The notes beneath the pieces are model-generated. The model saw nothing but the letters and a program-made list of their open reading frames with translations, searched no databases and was not told the origin of the DNA. From assembly GCF_017315705.1 (NCBI RefSeq), contig NZ_JAFLRF010000017.1, forward strand, positions 1-64,000: 64,000 nucleotides of DNA, read 5' to 3'. The position numbers were made by a program, and so were the translations under genes. Of this stretch, positions 41,577 to 49,358 are shown piece after piece. Positions within the stretch are counted from its first letter, which is position 1, and every line of letters begins with the position of its first letter. This DNA comes from Trinickia mobilis (GTDB taxonomy: Bacteria > Pseudomonadota > Gammaproteobacteria > Burkholderiales > Burkholderiaceae).

Positions 41577-44030
41577 TGTGAGCACATTCCGTCAAGCATT
41601 CTATAACCCGCGATTTCAGACGCAATGGACATATCGAAATGCACATGGCACGTTTGCTCCACATTGCTTCCCCATTTGACGGCCAGTGTTCCCTTTTCCG
41701 GCAATCCGGCTGCATAAGCCTGTCCCTCCGGACCGACGACACCGACTTCGCTCCCGTCCTCATCCTGAATGATCGCGCCGAACGGCACTGCCTTACCTTC
41801 TGCATTCCTTAAAGTCATCATCAACCGGTTCCCCACCTTGCTCTCGAAGCGCAGCAGCGCCACCGCGCCGCGCGTCGGCACGATCTCCTGCGCGGCCAGG
41901 GACACCTCGGCGTTCTGCTGCAGATCCGTGGTATTGAGCGCGATCCGGTTGAGCCGATACGGCGTGATATTCGGAATCACCGCGTTGCCTTTGCCGTCGG
42001 TGCGCACGCCGCCGTGACCTTCGAACCCTGCGCCCTTGACGCCCGGCACGTTGACGAGCGCGATCGTCTCGCCGAGCGGCTGCGAGAGCGTCAGTCCGAG
42101 CGTCGACGCCACCATGCCGCCCGACATGCCGAACGTCGTCTGCCCGTAGCCACGGCCCTGCGAGCGCCCGGCATCGAAGCGCCCGAACGAGCCCGAGTAG
42201 CTGGCCGATGCGTTGCCGCTCAGACCCGCGCGATCCGCATGATTGACCGACATGCTGTAGCCGAGGCGCTGATCGCTCAGCACGCTGCCGGATTGTGACG
42301 CCGTAGCTGGCGTAGGCGCTCCTGCCGAGCGGAATCGACACGCTGACGCCGACCTGCCGGTCGACCTGCCCGCCCGTGACGGCGCTCTGGTTGTACGTGA
42401 GGTTGTAGTTGAACTGCTTGTAGCCGCCCGAGTAGCCGAACTGGATCAGCTTGTCCTGCTGATCGGTGCCCCAGTAGCTCTGCAGGCCGACCGTCGCGTA
42501 CAGCGAACCGAAATTGCCGAGCCGCTGCGAGATCGAGCCTTCGATCTTGCTTTTCTTGTTATGGAACGGCACGCCCGCGTCGTCGGCCTGCATCTGCGCG
42601 GCTTCCTGGAACGTCCGGAAGCCGCTCGACGAATAGCGGTACCCGAGCACCCGAAAATCCGTGCCGACCTGAGCGAGCGACTTCGCGTAAAGCAGGCGCA
42701 GCGAGTGGCCCTGAAGCCTGCCGCCGGGCGTACCGGTCCGCGCGAGCGTCACGTCGCCGGACACGGCGCCGAGGCCGGCCAGGTTCACGCCGACGCCGAA
42801 CAGGATCGACTGATATCGGCTTGCACCCAGCACGCCGCCGTAGAGCGTCGTCGACGAGTTCGCGCCGTAGCTGACGGTGCCGCGCAGGAACGCCGGCCTG
42901 GCCGCGCTGTTGCCGCTCCGATATTGGCCGGCCGTGGCCGAGAAACGCCACGCGCCTTCGCGCACCATCGTCGGCAGCGCGGCGTACGGCCTCACGAAGC
43001 GCGTGACTTGGCCGTCCGCTTCGGCGATCGAGACTTCGAGATCGCCGCTGCCGCCGGTCGGGTAGAGATCGTCGATCACGAACGGACCCGGCGCGACGAA
43101 CGTGCTGTAGATCACATAGCCGTTCTGCCTGACCGTGACTTCCGCGTTCGTGCGCGCGACGCCGTACAGCGTCGGTGCGTAGCCCTGCTGGCTGTCGGGC
43201 AGCATGGAGGCGTCGGAGCCGATCTGCACGCCGCGAAACTGCATGCCTTCGAAGAGGTCGCCGGGCGTCGCGCTGTCGCCGATCTCGAGCCGCGCATCGA
43301 CCGACGGCAGGTTGCGCTCCAGATAGGTCGCGATCGGCTGCCATTCGTCCTTCTGGCTGCTGCCGCCGCTGTAGCTGGAACTGTGCCGCAACCGCCAGTC
43401 GCCGACGTTGACGCCGCCGCGCAACCCGACATAGCGCGATTGCTGCGCCGGCCGGCCGCTGTTCGCGTCCTGCCGGGCCAGATTGACCTGGTAGTTCAGA
43501 TGGCCGGCGGTGATGCCGTTCGTCCAGCGATCGGGCGTCACCGCGCCGCGCGCGACGCGCTTGAGCGCCGCTTGCGGAATGGAAAGCACGAGGCGCTGGT
43601 TGCTGACGTCGAAATCGACCTTCGCTTGGGGAATCACGGCGGCCACGTCGATGCACGCGTCGGCCTCGGCGCCGGCGATCGACGGAAACGCCGCGACGTT
43701 GACGCCCCATGCATCGAGCTTCTCGCGTGTCAGGCACGGTTTGGCATCCGCGTTGGCTTCCGTCGCCTCGAACTTGATGTCTTCGCGGCCGACGGATCGC
43801 TCGCCGACGAATACGTCCGCGCGAAACAGTCCGGGCAGCACACGATTGCCGTAGGCGAACTGGGAAATATCCGCGCGTTGCGACGCATCCCCGCTGATTT
43901 CCAGAAAGGCGTCGTTGAATTCGGCCGCCGGTGCGTCGTCCGCCCACGCGCGAGCCGGCGCCAGCGCGCCGTAGAGCGCGACTTGCAGCAGGCGGCGGCC
44001 GAAGCGCGCGATTCGGGGGCGACGCGGCAT
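41573..44030 (-). pseudogene. Fimbrial outer-membrane usher (FimD/PapC family), frameshifted
   Basis: Starts at ATG 44030, four bases after the chaperone stop, with a signal peptide (QVALYGALAPARAWA). The N-terminal domain (FNDAFLEISGD), barrel (SYSGGSSQKDEWQPIATYLE, YSTFVAPGPFVIDDLYPTGG) and plug are all present. The frame breaks at about 42285-42300: upstream reads PLGRSAYASYGVT; downstream in another frame comes SQSGSVLSDQRLGYSM and the usual C-terminal domains to TGA 41573-41575. Compared with the usher at 60035, about ten residues are missing there, so a small out-of-frame deletion is more likely than a one-base slip. Without repair the C-terminal domains are scrambled and assembly through this usher should fail. 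Confidence 0.88.
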
Positions 44031-44034
44031 CGGC

Positions 44035-44844
44035 TTAGCGTCGAGGCGTGATCGCGGGCGCGCCGTTCGTATCGGCACTGCCCATACGGACCTGAACGGC
44101 GGGTGCGCCGGCGGCCGGTTTCGACACGGGTTCGGAAATGCCGCCGTAGTCGTTGACGGTCGTATACGAGACCGTCAGCGGCGTGCCCGATGCGCGCACG
44201 TTCAGCGGGAGGCTGACGTGGTCGAGCGGCGGCACCATGTCGGCATCCTTGATTTCCGCCGGTTGCGCGCCTTCGACGGTCAGCCGCGCGAATGTCACGT
44301 GGTACGGCGTCGGGTTGTCGACGCGCAATGCGTTGCCGCCGCCTTGCGCGGGCACGATCGACCAGACGAGCTGCGCCGGTGCCTGATCGGCGCTGCCCTT
44401 CAGGCCGGCCGGCCGGTAGAACAGCTTGATCTGGGAGCGCACCGCGAACTGCAGCACGTTTTCGTCGGTGTTCGGCTTGGCGGGAATTTCCTTGACGTTG
44501 AGCCGCGTCACGGATTCGCGATCCTTAGGCAGGTCGACGCCGGCAGGCAGGATGCGCAGCAACGTTTCCTTGCCGGCGTCGAGGCGCGCGAGCGGCGGCG
44601 TGACGAAGAAGGCCGGCTTGCCGCTGGGTTGGTTGTCCACCCACGACTGGATCAGGAACGGCGCGTCGCCCGTGTTCTTGACGGACAGCGACGCCTCGCG
44701 CGCGTCGCCGGGGAAAACGACGCGCGTGCCGCCGAGCACGGCGCCGGCGTTCGCGTCGGCCGCCGTGGCGACGGCCGCGACGGCGGTGAGCGCGCAGATC
44801 GCGGGACGCAGCCGGGCGCGCCTCGGGAGGAGGGAAGTCAACAT
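44035..44844 (-). CDS. Periplasmic fimbrial chaperone (PapD/FimC family)
   Basis: A 269-residue chaperone. ATG 44844 begins the Arg-rich signal region (MLTSLLPRRARLRPAICALT) ending near DANAGA. PapD domain 1 is seen in GAVLGGTRVVFPGDAREASL, PFLIQSWVDN and FFVTPPLARLDAGKETLLRI; the basic residue of the F1-G1 region is in ENVLQFAVRSQIKLFYRPAG. Domain 2 ends PLTVSYTTVNDYGGIS. It is followed by a Pro/Ala tail. Lies between pilin (190-base gap) and usher (4-base gap). It folds pilins in the periplasm and delivers them to the usher. Confidence 0.93.
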   Translation of the reverse strand: MLTSLLPRRARLRPAICALTAVAAVATAADANAGAVLGGTRVVFPGDAREASLSVKNTGDAPFLIQSWVDNQPSGKPAFFVTPPLARLDAGKETLLRILPAGVDLPKDRESVTRLNVKEIPAKPNTDENVLQFAVRSQIKLFYRPAGLKGSADQAPAQLVWSIVPAQGGGNALRVDNPTPYHVTFARLTVEGAQPAEIKDADMVPPLDHVSLPLNVRASGTPLTVSYTTVNDYGGISEPVSKPAAGAPAVQVRMGSADTNGAPAITPRR

Positions 44845-45072
44845 GGTGGTTCGGTATCCTTGATGAGGTCGAGGCCGACGCATCGCCTGGACCGGAACGA
44901 GCGCATCCGCCGGGCGCGCTGCGAGGCGGCCCGTAGCCGGATGCTTGACGAAGGCGCGACGGAGACGAAACGAACGCGAAGGGCCGCATTCGGCCGCGAG
45001 GCCGGCAAGAGCGGGACCGGCCGGGTCCCGCTTGCCGGGTGCGAGACGAAGACGCGTCGGTGCCGACGCGAG

Positions 45073-45642
45073 TTACTTGTACTGCAGGTTGAACTCGGCC
45101 GTGCCGTTGGCCTGGCCGGCCTGCACCGCGGTGGCGCCGCTCTGGTCTCCGGTGGCCACGTAGGCCGCCTGCAGCTTGATCGAATTGCTGCCGGGAACGA
45201 GCTCGAAATCGCTGTTGCCGTTGATCGCGACGACCTTGCCCTGCTGGTCGCGCAGCTGAATGGCGACGCCCTTCGCCGAAGTGTTGCTGGACGCGTTCGT
45301 CAGCCCGAGCGCCGTATTGTCGGTCGTGTCGGCCGCGCCGTTGAAGGTCACGGTGGCGGTCGAGAAGCTGAAGTCCTTGCCGGATGCGTCCTTGCCGGAC
45401 AGGATGCAGTCCGCAAGATTGATTTCGAACGGAACCGGCGCGGAGATATCGCCCTTGTTCTTGAACGAACGGGCGTTCACCGAGCCCATCGAGACCTGCT
45501 GGTTCTGGCTCTGCGGGGCGATCGAGCACGTGGCGTTGGTCACCTCGCCATTGAAGTTGACCGTTCCGTTGGCTGCGAATGCCGATGCGGACAAGGTACC
45601 GGTCAGCAGTGCAATCGGCAGGAGTACAGACTGCTTGTTCAT
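45073..45642 (-). CDS. Major fimbrial subunit (type 1 pilin), operon 1
   Basis: A 189-residue pilin starting at ATG 45642 with AGGA nine bases upstream. Signal peptide MNKQSVLLPIALLTGTLSAS-AFA. The mature protein opens with NGTVNFNGEVTNATCSIAPQ and has the second cysteine in LADCILSG; the donor-strand face and closing QANGTAEFNLQYK are standard. It is the first gene of the minus-strand operon, followed by chaperone, usher, adhesin and minor pilin. With the usher broken, it may be made but not assembled by this operon. Confidence 0.93.
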   Translation of the reverse strand: MNKQSVLLPIALLTGTLSASAFAANGTVNFNGEVTNATCSIAPQSQNQQVSMGSVNARSFKNKGDISAPVPFEINLADCILSGKDASGKDFSFSTATVTFNGAADTTDNTALGLTNASSNTSAKGVAIQLRDQQGKVVAINGNSDFELVPGSNSIKLQAAYVATGDQSGATAVQAGQANGTAEFNLQYK

Positions 45643-46031
45643 GGATTTATCCTATTTCAGGTAAGAGATTGACGTCGTGCGTCCCGGCGATTCACGCGGC
45701 TCGGCGATGGTGAAGATAAGCCGAAGTCGTGTTCCATATCTGCAATGGACGCGCAGCTATTTTTGCTGCTCGAAGGTGGCCTGAAAATAGGATATTGGGA
45801 GATATTTCCGGGCGCAGATTCTTATTTTTTATGCGAAATGGGCTTTCGCGGCCGTCGGGGGCGGGTTTCCGGGCCGGGGGATGCTGGCGGCGACGCTCAA
45901 TGTCCCGCCGGCGGTTTCAAATACTCTTGAAATTCATAGGTGCAGGCAGGTGCTTGCGTAAGAATCGGTGCCACGAAATTGTGTGCGCGCTGTTCGCGTG
46001 TCAATCAGACCAACCCTGTTGATCACCACCT
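45643..46031. other. 389-base divergent region, fimbrial operon 1 / astacin gene
   Basis: No gene with good support; the small open frames here look incidental. It is less GC-rich than the genes and must hold promoters for the pilin operon and the metalloprotease. AAATAGGATATT at 45785-45796 resembles the CCTATTC sites near the regulator genes. Confidence 0.4.
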
Positions 46032-49000
46032 ATGATGAAAATGAAACGCTTGAGTGCGATTGCCGCGTTGATGCTGTCCGGAACCGCACTGCTCAATGCG
46101 GGCGTCCACGCCCAGCAATGGGACACCAGCATTCCCGCGAGCTTTTCCGGCCTCGCCGCACTGAAGTTCGACGCCGCGTCGTCGCTGCCCGCGGGCATGG
46201 ACCCTGCCGCCGTGAAATACACCTGGAGCGTGCCGGAGGGCTGGGCGCACGGCGCGCTCGACGGCGCTTCGCTGACGATCTGGGCGCCCGATGCGACGTA
46301 CGATGCGACGGGAACCGTCAAAGTCGAAATTTCCGATGGTTCGCAGTCCGTCGAGATGTCGAGCGACGTGATCGGCAACGCAGCGTTCGCCGCCATCGAG
46401 AATGGCGCGAATCCCGATGCCGCTTCGCAGCTGACGGGAACGGTGCTGAAGCGAACGAACGCGGTGCGTCCCAAAGTCGTCTCGCTGTCGCTGTTCGATC
46501 CCGTCAGCGGCGAGCGCCAGTCCGTCCAGGCGCTTCAGGAAAACGGCAAAGTGATGCTCGACGGCGATATCGTGCTGGCCGACGGCGAGAAGGCCAACGA
46601 ACGAGCGGCTCAGCGGGTCAACGCGCAGTTTTGGCCGAATGGCGTGGTGCCGTATGAGCTCGACCCGGAATTTCCCGCACAAGCCGTGGCGATCATCAAG
46701 GCGGCGATTCTCGAATTCAACGCCGAGACGCCGATTCGCTTCGTACCGCGCACGTCGTCGGACGAGAACTTCGTCTATTTCCGTTTCAGGGCGGCAAAGG
46801 GATGCTGGTCGAGTCTTGGCATGGTAGGCGGCAGGCAGGACATCCATCTCGCACAAGGCTGCGCAGTCAAGGGCACGGTCATGCACGAGATGATGCATGC
46901 CGTTGGCTTCATGCACGAGCAGAAACGTCCGGACCGCGACAACCACGTTACGGTGAATTTGGATAACGTTTCCGGAGGTCATGAGAATAACTTCGCCATC
47001 GTGTCGAATGCATCGAGCGTGTTGCACGGCGACTACGACTACGGCTCGATACTTCACTACGGGCGATACGCGTTTTCAAAAAACAACAAACCGACGATCG
47101 ACGCGCCGAAAGGAATCGAGATCGGGCAGCGGAGAGGCTTCAGCGAACTGGACAAAGCTGCCATCGCTCACGCCTATCAAATCGCGACGAACCATGCACC
47201 GACCGCGAAGCTGACGGGGCCGTCCGAAGCGCAGCCGAATGCGCGCGTCACGCTGGATGCGTCGCAATCGTTCGACCCCGAAGGCGACGCGCTCAGCTAT
47301 GAGTGGAGGGCGCCGCAAGGCGTCGTGCTCGCTTCCGACGGCCCCAGGGCGACGTTCACCGCCCCCGCCGCAATCGAAGACACCCCGCTGACATTCGAGG
47401 TCAAAGTGGGCGACGGCGGCAAATTTGCGACCGCCAAGCATACGGTGAAGGTCAAGGCGGCGCTGCCGACAGTCTCGTTAAACGTGCCGGAGACGGTCTA
47501 CTCCGGCGAAAGCTTGGACGTGAGTGCGAAAGCCCATTCGCCGGCAGGCGCGACGCTGAAATACACCTGGACGAGAACGAATCCGCTGTTCAGCGGGAGT
47601 GTGGGCGACAGCGCGGCCGGCAGCTATGCGGTCGATCAGGTCGACGAGGACACGCAGGGCAGGATCACGGCGACCGTTTCCGACGGCAAGAACCAAGTCA
47701 AGGCGGAGAAGTATGTGACCGTCAAGCCGGGGGTAGTGGCAGCGTTGAGCGTCGCAGACAGCGCAGTCCCGGGCGGGCGACTCGAAGTCGGTGTCGATGC
47801 GCAGTCACAGTTGGGGCTGCCGTTGACCTATAAATGGTCGTACTCCAATTCGGCTTTCAGCGGCACCGTCGGAAACAACCCAAGCGGGACCTACACCGTG
47901 AAGAGGCTCGAAGAGGACACGACGTCAACCATTTCCGTCACGGTATCGGACGGGGTGCGGAGCGTGAAGCGCAGCCAGAAAGTCACGGTGCCCGCGTATG
48001 TCAACCAGGCGCCGGACGGGCAGTTGAAGGCGCCGGCGAGCGTGAAAGCCGGTGAGTCGTTCCAGGTGGACGCGAGCTTCACCGATCCGGAGAAGGACAC
48101 GCTCGCCTACGAATGGACCGTTCCGGCCGGGTTCAAGGGCACGCCGTCGAATTCGCCCACGCTGACGCTGGTCGCGCCCTCGGTCAAGGAGGACACGAAA
48201 GCCAAGATCGAGGTCATGGTGTCGGACGGCAAGAATCAAGTGCGCAAGAGCATCGATGTCGAGGTGGTGGCGCCCGTCAACCAAGCGCCAACAGCGCGGT
48301 TGACGGGGCCGACAGAAGCCCGGCCGAATGCAAGCGTCGCGCTGGATGCGTCGCAATCGTTCGACCCCGAGGGCGACGCGCTCAACTACACGTGGACGGC
48401 GCCGGAAGGCGTCGTGCTCGAGTCCGACGGCGCCAAGGCGACGTTCACCGCACCGGCGCTCGTCGAAGACAAGTCGTACCCGTTCGAGGTGAAGGTGGAT
48501 GACGGCGCCAAATCGTCGACCGCCAAGCATTCGGTGACGGTCAAGGCGGCGCTGCCGGAAGTTTCGTTACACGTGCCGGCGACGGTCTACTCCGGCGACA
48601 GCTTGCAGGTGCGTGCGGAAACCCGTTCGCCGACGGGCAAGGCGCTGAAATACAGCTGGTCGAGAACGCAACCGCTGTTCGTCGGGACGGTGGGCAACAG
48701 CGCGGCCGGCAGCTATGCGGTCGGTGAGGTCGACAAGGAGACGGAGGGCAGGATCACGGTGCGCGTTTCCGACGGCAAGAACGAAGTCACTGAGATGAAG
48801 TATGTGACCGTCAAGCCGGTGCTGGAGGCGGAGTTGAGCGTCGCGGACAGCGCAGTGCCGGGCGGGCGGCTCGAAGTCCGCGCCGATGCACGGTCGGCGA
48901 ATGGGTTGCCGTTGACCTATAAATGGGGGCGCCCCGATTCGATGTTCAGCGGCTCGGTCGGAAACAACGCAAGCGGGGCCTACACCGTGAAGAAGGTCGA

Positions 49001-49097
49001 AAAGGACACGACGGCAACCATTTCCGTCACGGTATCGGACGGCGTGCGGGAACTGAAGCGCAGCCAGAAAGTCAAGGTGCCCGCGTATGTCAACTAG
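46032..49097 (+). CDS. Secreted astacin-like (M12A) metalloprotease with Ig-like repeats, cut short by TAG
   Basis: A 1021-residue exported protease; ATG 46032 (46035 and 46041 are alternatives). A signal peptide (to about 27) and a propeptide-like region precede the catalytic domain, about 190-385. H285 opens the zinc motif HEMMHAVGFMHEQKRPDRD (HExxHxxGxxHxxxRxD), and the Met-turn reads YGSILHYGRY with Leu in place of Met. From residue 387 there are five to six Ig/PKD-like modules (LDASQSFDPEGDALSYEW, FSGSVGDSAAGSYAV). The frame ends at TAG right after PAYVN; in the earlier repeat the same place reads PAYVNQAPDGQL, and the bases after the TAG still encode APDGQL. So a CAG-to-TAG change probably trimmed a longer array. 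The catalytic domain is unaffected. Confidence 0.9.
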   Translation: MMKMKRLSAIAALMLSGTALLNAGVHAQQWDTSIPASFSGLAALKFDAASSLPAGMDPAAVKYTWSVPEGWAHGALDGASLTIWAPDATYDATGTVKVEISDGSQSVEMSSDVIGNAAFAAIENGANPDAASQLTGTVLKRTNAVRPKVVSLSLFDPVSGERQSVQALQENGKVMLDGDIVLADGEKANERAAQRVNAQFWPNGVVPYELDPEFPAQAVAIIKAAILEFNAETPIRFVPRTSSDENFVYFRFRAAKGCWSSLGMVGGRQDIHLAQGCAVKGTVMHEMMHAVGFMHEQKRPDRDNHVTVNLDNVSGGHENNFAIVSNASSVLHGDYDYGSILHYGRYAFSKNNKPTIDAPKGIEIGQRRGFSELDKAAIAHAYQIATNHAPTAKLTGPSEAQPNARVTLDASQSFDPEGDALSYEWRAPQGVVLASDGPRATFTAPAAIEDTPLTFEVKVGDGGKFATAKHTVKVKAALPTVSLNVPETVYSGESLDVSAKAHSPAGATLKYTWTRTNPLFSGSVGDSAAGSYAVDQVDEDTQGRITATVSDGKNQVKAEKYVTVKPGVVAALSVADSAVPGGRLEVGVDAQSQLGLPLTYKWSYSNSAFSGTVGNNPSGTYTVKRLEEDTTSTISVTVSDGVRSVKRSQKVTVPAYVNQAPDGQLKAPASVKAGESFQVDASFTDPEKDTLAYEWTVPAGFKGTPSNSPTLTLVAPSVKEDTKAKIEVMVSDGKNQVRKSIDVEVVAPVNQAPTARLTGPTEARPNASVALDASQSFDPEGDALNYTWTAPEGVVLESDGAKATFTAPALVEDKSYPFEVKVDDGAKSSTAKHSVTVKAALPEVSLHVPATVYSGDSLQVRAETRSPTGKALKYSWSRTQPLFVGTVGNSAAGSYAVGEVDKETEGRITVRVSDGKNEVTEMKYVTVKPVLEAELSVADSAVPGGRLEVRADARSANGLPLTYKWGRPDSMFSGSVGNNASGAYTVKKVEKDTTATISVTVSDGVRELKRSQKVKVPAYVN
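47190..49095 (+). repeat. Long direct repeat within the metalloprotease gene
   Basis: Bases 47190-48003 and 48279-49095 are two copies of the same three-module block, highly alike (for example GATGCGTCGCAATCGTTCGA occurs in both), separated by a distinct module (48004-48278). Recombination between copies could change protein length. Confidence 0.9.
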
Positions 49098-49358
49098 GCG
49101 CCGGATGGGCAGTTGAACGGCGCCGGTCAAGGCATGCCGCGATCGGCTCGTGGGCTGTGAAGGCGATTTGCACGGCGGCGTCCGTATGGATCGCCCCCGC
49201 AGCTCATGAATGATCCTGTAATCAGGATAACGACACGAATTCAGATTCGGTTTTGAAACATTGATCCGGAAATGGCGATTCATAGAATCGCATAAGGATT
49301 CAAATCGACGATCCATTCAATGTGGATAGTAGAACTTAACTTTATACCGATATAGACG

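Noticed and set aside
42280-42310. Programmed frameshift in the operon 1 usher
   Set aside because: There is no slippery heptamer at the break, and about ten residues are missing compared with the sister usher, so a deletion fits better.
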